From Veillonella sp. (lineage in GTDB: Bacteria; Bacillota; Negativicutes; Veillonellales; Veillonellaceae), in assembly GCF_019414865.1 (NCBI RefSeq), contig NZ_DXLG01000100.1, forward strand, positions 1-5,940: DNA of 5,940 nt, read 5' to 3'. The position numbers were made by a program, and so were the translations under genes. Under the pieces are notes generated by a model. It worked only from the letters and a program-made list of their open reading frames with translations, did no database searches and was not told the DNA's origin. Positions within the stretch are counted from its first letter, which is position 1. Every line of letters begins with the position of its first letter. Below, in pieces: positions 1 to 5,940 of the stretch.

Positions 1-98
1 ATCATAGATAGATTACAATCTAAAGCATGACGTAATAATTCTTCTGGACTTTTAACTCCATCAGAATAGATAGAATGCATGTGAAAATCAACAAGCAT
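1..98 (-). CDS. PHP-domain protein, N-terminal fragment (cut by window edge)
   Basis: Only the first 32 codons plus two bases are inside the window; the gene continues past the left edge. The product begins MLVDFHMHSIYSDG, which carries the HxH (H6, H8) and the following S-x-x-SDG pattern that open PHP phosphoesterase domains; the two histidines are normally metal ligands. The SPEELLRHA stretch after it is also typical of this family. The ATG at 96-98 is supported by a strong Shine-Dalgarno (GGAGG at 105-109, 6 bases upstream) and by a promoter-like sequence at 133-161. Stand-alone PHP proteins include histidinol phosphatase-like enzymes and the YciV/RNase AM group, and the visible part cannot separate them. 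It follows the proS terminator, so it is probably a separate transcription unit and not part of the cdsA-proS operon. Confidence 0.85.
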   Translation of the reverse strand, partial: MLVDFHMHSIYSDGVKSPEELLRHALDCNLSM

Positions 99-102
99 AG
101 AG

Positions 103-110
103 CACCTCCC
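103..110 (-). promoter_or_regulatory. Ribosome binding site of the PHP gene
   Basis: The minus strand reads GGGAGGTG here, with the GGAGG core at 105-109 and a 6-base spacer to the ATG at 96-98. It is among the strongest Shine-Dalgarno sequences in the window and fixes the start of the truncated PHP gene. Confidence 0.8.
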
Positions 111-132
111 ATTACAATTATCCTATCTTTTA

Positions 133-161
133 ATTATGACTGATTTAGCTAATTTATTCAA
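133..161 (-). promoter_or_regulatory. Probable sigma-70/sigma-A promoter for the PHP gene
   Basis: On the minus strand TTGAAT (156-161) resembles a -35 box (TTGACA) and CATAAT (133-138) resembles a -10 box (TATAAT), with exactly 17 bases between them. Transcription would start near position 126, giving a leader of about 27 bases that contains the GGAGG ribosome binding site. The placement between the proS terminator and the PHP start fits an independent promoter. The region is AT-rich, so chance matches are possible and the call rests on sequence alone. Confidence 0.6.
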
Positions 162-171
162 GATGAGATAG

Positions 172-213
172 AAAAATTGCGACCCTAATGAGTATTCACT
201 AGAATCGCAATTT
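172..213 (-). terminator. Rho-independent terminator of the cdsA-dxr-rseP-ispG-proS operon
   Basis: The minus strand folds into a long hairpin. A perfect 9-bp outer stem (AAATTGCGA at 205-213 with TCGCAATTT at 174-182) continues through two possible U.G pairs (203-204 with 183-184) into a 7-bp inner stem (CTAGTGA at 196-202 with TCATTAG at 185-191, one G.U pair). The loop is 4 bases (192-195). A run of five T (172-176), partly inside the stem, follows. The hairpin starts two bases after the proS stop codon, so it should end the operon transcript. On the plus strand the downstream sequence is interrupted by A residues, so termination in that direction looks weaker. Confidence 0.88.
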
Positions 214-215
214 AA

Positions 216-1934
216 TTATAAATCTTGAAGTAATTCAGTAACCTTAGTCGCTACAGAATCGATTGCACATGTAATCGCTTCACCAGACTTACGGATTTGA
301 ATTTCTACTTCATTATTTTCAAGTGTATTTTTACTTACTGTAATTCGAAGTGGATAGCCAATTAAATCAGCATCTTTGAATTTTACACCAGCTCGATCCT
401 TACGATCATCAAGTAACACATCTACACCTGCATCTTGTAATGCAGTATAAATTGTTTGACTTGTAGACATCAAAGCTTCATCTTTTGCATTAATAGGTAC
501 AATAACGGCTTCAAATGGAGCAATAGCACGTGGCCAAATGATACCATTTTCATCGTGGTACTGCTCAATAGCTGCAGCTAATGTACGAGATACACCAATA
601 CCATAGCACCCCATAATCATTGGATTAGGGCGACCATTTTGATCTAAGAATGTAGCTTGTAAAGCTTCAGAGTATTTTGTACCCAATTTAAATACTTGAC
701 CTACTTCAATACCTTTAGCATGTTCTAATGTACCACCACAAGTTGGACAAACATCGTCATCTGTTATTAAACGAATTGGTGCAACAATAATATCTTCTAC
801 ATTAAAGTCACGTTTAGGGTTAATGTTAATATAGTGAGCATCTTTCTTGTTTGCACCACCACAAACATTGTACGTTTCCATAACAGATTCATCCACAACA
901 ATAGCAAACTCTTCTGTTTGTTTTAACCCAACAGGACTAATAAAGCCAGCTGTTAAACCTACTTTTTCCAATTCTTCTGGTGTAGCCATTTCAGGCTCTA
1001 CGGAACCAAGTACAGCATGTTGCACTGCTACTTCATTTACTTCATGGTCACCGCGAACAATAGCTAACACAACTTTACCATCAATAGAAAATACTACAGC
1101 TTTAATCGTTTTATGTAATGGTAAATTAAGCATTTCTGCAACAGCTTCAATAGTACTTGCATTTGGAGTGTCCACAACAGATAACTCTTGAAGTGCTTCT
1201 TCTTCCTGTTTCATAATACCAGGTTTACCAATTTCAATATTGGCAGCATAGTCACATTTTGTGCAATACACAATATCAGCTTCACCAGCTTCTGCGATTG
1301 CCATAAACTCATGTGTGCCACTACCCCCGATAGCACCGCTGTCAGCTTCTACCGGACGGAATGTAAGACCACAACGCGTGAAAATACGTGTATATGCATC
1401 ATACATAGATTTATAAGATTCATCTAAACCAGCTTCATCCACATCAAAAGAGTATGCATCTTTCATAATGAATTCGCGACTGCGCATTAAACCATAACGC
1501 GGACGACGTTCATCACGGAATTTACTTTGAATTTGATATAAATTTACTGGTAATTGACGATATGAATTGATCTCATTTTTAACAAGTGTAGTAATCATCT
1601 CTTCATGAGTTGGTCCTAAACAGAATTCATTATCATGACGATCATTAATACGCATCATTTCAGCGCCATATGCATTCCAACGGCCAGATTCTTTCCAAAT
1701 TTCAGCAGGTTGTAAAATAGGCATCATGATTTCTTGAGCACTAGCACGATCCATTTCTTCACGTACAATAGCTTCGATTTTTTTGATACTTCTCCAACCT
1801 AATGGTAAAAAGCTATATAAACCATTTGCAGTTTTGCGCATAAAACCAGCGCGAAGCATAAGCTGTTGGCTAACTACATCAGCGTCAGATGGAACTTCAC
1901 GCAATGTAGGTGCATATAATTTAGTGGCTAACAT
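216..1934 (-). CDS. proS: Prolyl-tRNA synthetase, bacterial type with editing insertion
   Basis: Cytoplasmic class II aminoacyl-tRNA synthetase that attaches proline to tRNA-Pro using ATP. The 572-residue length matches the bacterial (E. coli-like) form. The catalytic core covers about residues 1-220 and 405-470. Class II motif 2 lies at about 139-163 (FRDERRPRYGLMRSREF and following) and motif 3 at about 441-456 (GCYGIGVSRTLAAAIE). The INS domain, which in this family hydrolyses mischarged Ala-tRNA-Pro, lies at about 225-405; K278 in the TIKA segment aligns by eye with the conserved editing lysine of E. coli. The anticodon-binding domain is about 473-572, with DDRKDRAGVKFKDADLIG at 509-526. 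CxxC pairs at 224/227 and 396/399 flank the insertion. The ATG at 1932-1934 has GAGGAG 5 bases upstream and overlaps the ispG stop by 7 bases, suggesting translational coupling. It is the last gene before the terminator. No T-box leader is present in the window. Confidence 0.98.
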   Translation of the reverse strand: MLATKLYAPTLREVPSDADVVSQQLMLRAGFMRKTANGLYSFLPLGWRSIKKIEAIVREEMDRASAQEIMMPILQPAEIWKESGRWNAYGAEMMRINDRHDNEFCLGPTHEEMITTLVKNEINSYRQLPVNLYQIQSKFRDERRPRYGLMRSREFIMKDAYSFDVDEAGLDESYKSMYDAYTRIFTRCGLTFRPVEADSGAIGGSGTHEFMAIAEAGEADIVYCTKCDYAANIEIGKPGIMKQEEEALQELSVVDTPNASTIEAVAEMLNLPLHKTIKAVVFSIDGKVVLAIVRGDHEVNEVAVQHAVLGSVEPEMATPEELEKVGLTAGFISPVGLKQTEEFAIVVDESVMETYNVCGGANKKDAHYININPKRDFNVEDIIVAPIRLITDDDVCPTCGGTLEHAKGIEVGQVFKLGTKYSEALQATFLDQNGRPNPMIMGCYGIGVSRTLAAAIEQYHDENGIIWPRAIAPFEAVIVPINAKDEALMSTSQTIYTALQDAGVDVLLDDRKDRAGVKFKDADLIGYPLRITVSKNTLENNEVEIQIRKSGEAITCAIDSVATKVTELLQDL

Positions 1935-3013
1935 AAAGACTCCTCATCTAAGTTTTCTAAATATTGATCAATTTCTCTAAATAATGTATCTACTAATTCA
2001 GCTTCTGGCACAGTCTTGATAACTTCCCCTTTACGGAAGACAATACCTTGTCCATTACCACCAGCAATGCCGAAATCAGCCTCACGAGCCTCACCAGGCC
2101 CATTTACGACACAACCCATAACAGCTACTTTAATAGGTGCTTTAATGGATGCTAAACGTTCCTCTACAATCCCTGCCATATCAAATAAGTTCACTTGGCA
2201 TCGACCGCAAGTAGGACAGGAAATCATTGTAGCTCCAAAGTTTCGTAATCCTAAATTACTCAAAATACTTCGACCTACTTCAATTTCATGTATGGGATCA
2301 CCTGTTAAGGATACACGTAAAGTATCACCGATACCGTCTAATAATAAAGCACCAATGCCCATAGCAGACTTAATAGTACCTTGTTTTATCGTACCAGCTT
2401 CAGTAACACCTAAATGCAATGGATAAGGAATCTTATCGGATAACTTACGATAGGCTTCTACCATTAAAGGAACTTCCGTTGCTTTAATAGATAATTTCAT
2501 TTGACGGTAGTCGAGCTTTTCGAGAATTCGGACATGTTCTAATGCAGTTTCCACCATGCCATCAGCTGTAGGATGACCTCCATGTGCATCGAGGATATGC
2601 TTTGGTAAAGACCCTGCATTAACGCCAATACGAATCGGAATTTGTTTAGGTTTAGCTTTTTCAATAACTGCCAATACCTTATCCTCACCGCCGATGTTTC
2701 CTGGATTAATACGCAATCCATCAACATTATTCTCGATAGCTTCTAACGCTAATTTATAGTCGAAATGAATATCAGCAATTAAAGGAATATCAATACCAGC
2801 ACGAACTGCTTTTAAAGCTTTAGCAGAAGCCATAGTAGGAACTGCAACACGTACTAGTTCACAACCAGCCTCAGCTAAACGATTTATTTCAGCTATAGCC
2901 TTTTCCGTATGAACCGGATCTGTAGTAATCATAGATTGAATGCTTACCGGTGCATAATCACCAATTTTAACTGTACCTACATAGATACCATTTGTTGGTT
3001 TACGTACAATCAT
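1928..3013 (-). CDS. ispG: 4-hydroxy-3-methylbut-2-enyl diphosphate synthase (GcpE/IspG)
   Basis: Penultimate enzyme of the MEP isoprenoid pathway: a [4Fe-4S] cytoplasmic enzyme that reductively opens MEcPP to HMBPP. The 361 residues match the short bacterial form without the plant-type insertion. The N-terminal TIM-barrel part spans about 1-255, with the conserved VSIQSMITTDP (23-33), LIADIHFDY (78-86) and LRINPGNIG (100-108) segments. The C-terminal iron-sulfur domain shows CPTCGRC at 266-272 and GCVVNGPGEA at 300-309. By family analogy C266, C269, C301 and E308 are the cluster ligands. The ATG at 3011-3013 has GGGAG 6 bases upstream, 18 bases after rseP. The last codons (TTA TGT TAG) overlap the proS start. 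With dxr in the same operon, two of the pathway's enzymes are co-transcribed here. Confidence 0.98.
   Translation of the reverse strand: MIVRKPTNGIYVGTVKIGDYAPVSIQSMITTDPVHTEKAIAEINRLAEAGCELVRVAVPTMASAKALKAVRAGIDIPLIADIHFDYKLALEAIENNVDGLRINPGNIGGEDKVLAVIEKAKPKQIPIRIGVNAGSLPKHILDAHGGHPTADGMVETALEHVRILEKLDYRQMKLSIKATEVPLMVEAYRKLSDKIPYPLHLGVTEAGTIKQGTIKSAMGIGALLLDGIGDTLRVSLTGDPIHEIEVGRSILSNLGLRNFGATMISCPTCGRCQVNLFDMAGIVEERLASIKAPIKVAVMGCVVNGPGEAREADFGIAGGNGQGIVFRKGEVIKTVPEAELVDTLFREIDQYLENLDEESLC
1940..1945 (-). promoter_or_regulatory. Ribosome binding site of proS inside the ispG coding end
   Basis: GAGGAG on the minus strand, 5 bases before the proS ATG, lies within the codons for the C-terminal Glu-Glu-Ser of IspG. 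Ribosomes finishing ispG therefore pass over this site and stop one base beyond the end of the first proS codon pair (overlap ATGTTAG at 1928-1934). That arrangement favours coupled re-initiation. Confidence 0.8.
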
Positions 3014-3031
3014 TGTAATCTCCCATCTATC

Positions 3032-4048
3032 TTATAGTAATCGGAATATATCCTGAGTCGTTACATATAAGAATAATGCTACCATTAAAGCAACACCAAC
3101 CATTTGAATATACATTAGTGCCTTAGCAGGTAATTTACGACCTGTAATTGCTTCAGCCAAAATAATAATTAAATGACCACCATCTAATACAGGTAATGGT
3201 AAAAGATTGATAACCCCTAAGTTAATACTTAAGAATGCAGCAAAGCTCAAAAGTGGTGCAAAACCAGATTGTGCAATAGTGCCAGCCATTTGTGAAATAC
3301 CTACTGGACCGGATAATTCTGCAGCTTGTGTACCGCGAATCATATCATATAAGCCACTTAGCATTGCAACAATTGTTTGACCTGTACGAGTAACAGCTAG
3401 ACTGAAAGACTCGCCTATGCTATAACTTTCTCGTGTAAAACTAGGATAAATACCAATTTTAGGACTATCTTGTTCCATTTTTGGAATCACTGTAGTTTCT
3501 ACAGTTTCTCCATCTCGATCTACCACAACGGTAACACCATGGTTGGCAGTACCTTGTAAGCTAGGACGGATTTCATCCCACGTTGAAATCTTTTTACCAT
3601 CAATAGTAAGAATTCTATCATTTGATTGTAAATGAGCTTGTTCAGCGGCACTACCAGGGATGATATTACCAATAACAGGATCATTTGTATAGGTAAGATT
3701 ACCTACTGTTGCATTGAGGCCAAAGAATAAAACAATGGCCAATAAAAAATTGAATACTGCCCCTGCAGAAATAACAATAAATTTCTTCCATGCAGGTTTA
3801 GTATAAAATGACCGTTCATTTAACGGCTCGTCAGGACTCATGCCAGCAATACGATTAAAACCACCAAGAGGAATGATACGAATAGAATATAAGGTTTCCC
3901 CTTTTTGAACTTTAAATATGGCCGGTCCAAAACCTATGGCGAATTCATCTACTTGCATGCCCGACATTTTTGCTGTAATAAAATGGCCTAACTCATGAAT
4001 AAACACGATTAAACCAAATACAAATATTGTGGCTAATGCCGTTGTCAT
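3032..4048 (-). CDS. rseP: RseP-type site-2 zinc metalloprotease (M50 family)
   Basis: Inner-membrane protease of the RseP/RasP (YluC) group, which cuts transmembrane segments of anti-sigma factors, leftover signal peptides and similar substrates. The 338-residue protein opens with a hydrophobic segment carrying the zinc motif HELGH (18-22, catalytic E19). Further hydrophobic segments are at about 89-112, 262-287 and 308-328. The third metal ligand is D289 in NLLPLPVLDGGHL (281-293). GGFNRIAGM (62-70) and LSGPVGI (245-251) are family hallmarks. A single PDZ domain lies at about 117-190 between the second and third membrane segments; the E. coli enzyme has two, while Gram-positive-type members commonly have one. 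The ATG at 4046-4048 lies 8 bases after dxr with GGAG upstream. Its substrate cannot be told from this window, since no anti-sigma gene is nearby. The symbol rasP would be equally acceptable. Confidence 0.95.
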   Translation of the reverse strand: MTTALATIFVFGLIVFIHELGHFITAKMSGMQVDEFAIGFGPAIFKVQKGETLYSIRIIPLGGFNRIAGMSPDEPLNERSFYTKPAWKKFIVISAGAVFNFLLAIVLFFGLNATVGNLTYTNDPVIGNIIPGSAAEQAHLQSNDRILTIDGKKISTWDEIRPSLQGTANHGVTVVVDRDGETVETTVIPKMEQDSPKIGIYPSFTRESYSIGESFSLAVTRTGQTIVAMLSGLYDMIRGTQAAELSGPVGISQMAGTIAQSGFAPLLSFAAFLSINLGVINLLPLPVLDGGHLIIILAEAITGRKLPAKALMYIQMVGVALMVALFLYVTTQDIFRLL

Positions 4049-4053
4049 ATATA

Positions 4054-4057
4054 CTCC
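4054..4057 (-). promoter_or_regulatory. Ribosome binding site of rseP overlapping the dxr stop codon
   Basis: The minus strand reads TAGGAG across 4054-4059. The last base of the dxr TAG stop (4057-4059) is also the first G of the GGAG Shine-Dalgarno for rseP, whose ATG follows 5 bases later. A terminating dxr ribosome would sit on this site, so rseP translation is probably coupled to dxr. Confidence 0.75.
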
Positions 4058-5202
4058 TATACCATCAATGATGTAGCCTTTTCACGAGCCCATCTATCGA
4101 TAGCTAATAAATTGTCTAACGTAAAGTCATCTTCAGGTCCCATAGATTCTAGAACTGATGTAACGACTTTGTAAATATCACCAAAGGCGATTTTATCATC
4201 TAAAAATGCATAAACTGCTGTTTCGTTTGCAGCATTAAATACGGCTGGTTTAAAACCGCTTGATCGGCCCACTTCATAAGCAAGACGAAGAGCCGGGAAA
4301 TCATCATATCGTGGTGGTAAAAACTCTAATTGTAAGGCTTTAGTAAAATCAAGATGATTCATACTTAAAACTTCACGTTTTGGATATGTCAAAGCATATT
4401 GAATAGGCTCGCGCATATCTGGATTCCCCATTTGAGCTAATATAGCCCCATCTTTCATGCGTATCATAGAATGAACGATACTTTGAGGATGTACCACAAC
4501 ATCAATATGATCAAAATCAAAACCAAAAAGCCAATGAGCTTCGATTACCTCTAAGCCCTTGTTAAATAGAGATGCAGAGTCGATAGTAATCTTATTGCCC
4601 ATATTCCAAGTTGGATGTCGCAAGCAATCTGCAGCTGTGGCAGTTTGAATCTTGTTGGAATCCCAAGTCCGTAAAGGACCACCAGAAGCTGTAACGATTA
4701 AAGAATCAACATTATCGCGAGCTTGTCCTTCTAAGCATTGGAAAATAGCACTGTGCTCACTATCAATAGGTAAAATTTGTACGCCATACTCATTCGCTAA
4801 GGATGTAATCAATGGGCCACCGGCCACTAATGTTTCTTTATTAGCAAGACCAATGGTCTTACCTTTTTTGATGGCCTCCACAGTAGGTTCAATACCAGCA
4901 GCACCTACAATAGCAGTTACAACCATAGTAGCTTCTTGAATTGTTGCTGCCGCAATGAGCGCTTCCTTGCCACCTACAAGTTTTGTATGACCTGTATAGC
5001 GGCCTTGTAGCTCTTTAAAAGCATTTTCATCAACTAATCCAGCTACTAATGGCTGATATTCTTTAATTTGTTGTTCTAAGAGGTCAATATTATGATGTGC
5101 CACTAAGGCAACCACCTTGAATTGATCTGGATGTTGGGACACTACATCTAGTGTCTGTGTACCGATTGAGCCAGTACTGCCAATAATACTTAGGTATTTC
5201 AT
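4057..5202 (-). CDS. dxr: 1-deoxy-D-xylulose 5-phosphate reductoisomerase
   Basis: Cytoplasmic enzyme that converts DXP to MEP with NADPH and a divalent metal, the first committed step of the MEP isoprenoid pathway and the target of fosmidomycin. The 381 residues are a normal family length. The NADPH-binding Rossmann domain starts with GSTGSIG (8-14) and includes LANKETLV (119-126). The metal and substrate site shows LPIDSEHSAIFQ (144-155), where D147 and E149 are the expected metal ligands, with the third at E218 in NKGLEVIEAHWLF (214-226). The flexible catalytic loop is around 195-205 (HPTWNMGNK begins at 196), and HPQSIVHSM follows at 238-246. The C-terminal helical domain completes the protein. 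The ATG at 5200-5202 is preceded by AGAGGT 6 bases upstream, 18 bases after cdsA. All key residues are present, with no sign of truncation. The name ispC is a synonym. Confidence 0.98.
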   Translation of the reverse strand: MKYLSIIGSTGSIGTQTLDVVSQHPDQFKVVALVAHHNIDLLEQQIKEYQPLVAGLVDENAFKELQGRYTGHTKLVGGKEALIAAATIQEATMVVTAIVGAAGIEPTVEAIKKGKTIGLANKETLVAGGPLITSLANEYGVQILPIDSEHSAIFQCLEGQARDNVDSLIVTASGGPLRTWDSNKIQTATAADCLRHPTWNMGNKITIDSASLFNKGLEVIEAHWLFGFDFDHIDVVVHPQSIVHSMIRMKDGAILAQMGNPDMREPIQYALTYPKREVLSMNHLDFTKALQLEFLPPRYDDFPALRLAYEVGRSSGFKPAVFNAANETAVYAFLDDKIAFGDIYKVVTSVLESMGPEDDFTLDNLLAIDRWAREKATSLMV

Positions 5203-5220
5203 AAGCTTACCTCTATTAGA

Positions 5221-5940
5221 TTAGTACGAAAAGAGTAATATGTATATCAATGTAATAGGAGCCGCAAATAATAAACTATCAAAACGATCCAATACACCAC
5301 CATGACCTGGTAGTAAAGTACCAGAATCTTTCACATTACATAATCGTTTAATCTTTGATTCAAATAAATCACCTAATGGTGCAAGTATACCGCTAATCAT
5401 ACCAACATGAATGCCCATCCACCATGGAATGCCTACGATATACGAAAATACAGCGCCTGTAATAATACAGCCGATAAAGCCACCAATAAAACCTTCTAGT
5501 GTTTTATTAGGACTAATAGATGGAACAATTTTACGTTTACCAAAGGCACGACCAGCAAAATAAGCAAAAGTATCACTAGCCCATGTTGTAAATAATACTA
5601 GCCAAAGAGTAATTGTTCCCCAATTATATAATTCAAATGGCATTGATAGAGACATGTATATAGAGTCATGACGAATCATGAGCAAAGAAATCATGCCAAT
5701 ACCAACATATAATAAGCCAAATACACTAAATGAAACACTAGCTAAAGAGTATTTATTTTCACCAAATGTACATAACATATAATTGGCTGATAAACTCAAT
5801 ACTAATATAGCTATTGCTAGAATATACTGATGACATGCAAAGGCAATCATCAATAATAAAATACTAATATAGCCCCATAAAATGGACATACGCACATGTT
5901 TAGCTTTACCTAGTAAAACAAACTCACGCCAACCCAATAG
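5221..5940 (-). CDS. cdsA: Phosphatidate cytidylyltransferase (CDP-diglyceride synthase), 5' end outside window
   Basis: Integral membrane enzyme that makes CDP-diacylglycerol from phosphatidic acid and CTP, the precursor of phosphatidylglycerol, phosphatidylethanolamine and cardiolipin. The frame stays open to the right edge. The TTG at 5935-5937 is better read as an internal leucine, because the preceding codon (CTA) is also coding and the usual first membrane segment is missing. Judging by family length (about 265-285), roughly 30-45 N-terminal residues lie outside. Numbered from that TTG codon, hydrophobic segments lie at about 16-35, 38-55, 65-88, 107-122, 148-170, 173-188 and 221-237. 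The conserved WASDTFAYFAGRAFG is at 119-133 and SPNKTLEGFIGG at 142-153. The complete CDP-diglyceride synthase signature runs from S194 to D220 (SKIKR, then KDSG, then PGHGGVLDRFD). The stop is 18 bases before dxr. Confidence 0.96.
   Translation of the reverse strand, partial: LLGWREFVLLGKAKHVRMSILWGYISILLLMIAFACHQYILAIAILVLSLSANYMLCTFGENKYSLASVSFSVFGLLYVGIGMISLLMIRHDSIYMSLSMPFELYNWGTITLWLVLFTTWASDTFAYFAGRAFGKRKIVPSISPNKTLEGFIGGFIGCIITGAVFSYIVGIPWWMGIHVGMISGILAPLGDLFESKIKRLCNVKDSGTLLPGHGGVLDRFDSLLFAAPITLIYILLFSY

Noticed and set aside
172..215. Terminator acting on plus-strand transcription
   Set aside because: After the stem on the plus strand the T-run is only three bases before it is broken by A residues, and no plus-strand gene is present to terminate.
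847..1427. Plus-strand open frames of 114 and 79 codons opposite proS
   Set aside because: They lie antisense to the well-supported proS, lack a recognisable ribosome binding site or domain, and have low-complexity Ser/Thr-rich translations typical of antisense frames.
1783..2426. Plus-strand open frames opposite the proS start and the ispG C-terminal half
   Set aside because: Antisense to conserved catalytic regions of ispG and proS, with no family resemblance; the frames are by-products of the codon usage on the minus strand.
2539..2727. 62-codon minus-strand frame inside ispG
   Set aside because: It sits in another frame of a conserved TIM-barrel region and has no credible start signal or recognisable product.
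4652..4939. 95-codon plus-strand frame opposite dxr
   Set aside because: Antisense to the NADPH- and metal-binding region of dxr, with no independent evidence of coding.
5935..5937. TTG as a true start codon of cdsA
   Set aside because: The frame is open to the window edge, no Shine-Dalgarno can be assessed, and the family normally has a further 30-45 residues including a membrane segment before the W-R-E-F position.
1..5940. A previously undescribed system, mobile element, CRISPR array or defence island
   Set aside because: Over 95% of the window is accounted for by five conserved housekeeping genes and one partial PHP gene. No direct repeats, transposase, integrase, tRNA or orphan reading frame was seen.

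Overview
This window is a compact, ordinary housekeeping operon from an AT-rich bacterium. All genes are on the minus strand, so the biological order runs from high to low coordinates. That order is cdsA (entering from the right edge, 5' end missing), dxr, rseP, ispG, proS, then a strong intrinsic terminator, a promoter, and the first 32 codons of a separate PHP-domain gene leaving at the left edge. The gene order, modest G+C (about 40% by eye), GGAG-type ribosome binding sites and protein style point to a Firmicute. A Negativicute such as Veillonella or a relative is my best guess. That is recognition from memory, not a search, and the species is not proven.

Region by region: 5221-5940 holds the C-terminal part of CDP-diglyceride synthase. 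4057-5202 is DXP reductoisomerase. 3032-4048 is the site-2-type zinc metalloprotease RseP. 1928-3013 is the iron-sulfur HMBPP synthase IspG. 216-1934 is bacterial-type prolyl-tRNA synthetase with an inserted editing domain. Gaps between the five genes are 18, 8, 18 and -7 bases. No terminator hairpin or convincing promoter lies in them, which indicates one polycistronic transcript. The 117-base gap at 99-215 holds the terminator of that transcript and a promoter for the PHP gene. No gene-free stretch reaches 300 bases.

Functionally, the operon joins membrane lipid synthesis (CdsA makes CDP-diacylglycerol), isoprenoid precursor synthesis by the MEP pathway (Dxr is its second enzyme, IspG its penultimate one), membrane-protein proteolysis (RseP) and proline tRNA charging (ProS). 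This cluster is widespread in bacteria, usually preceded by frr and uppS, which would be expected just beyond the right edge. I found no mobile element, CRISPR, phage gene, frameshift or unknown gene, and no sign of an undescribed system. The findings are small-scale: a near-continuous terminator hairpin directly after proS, stop and start signals that share bases, and cysteine patterns in ProRS and IspG.
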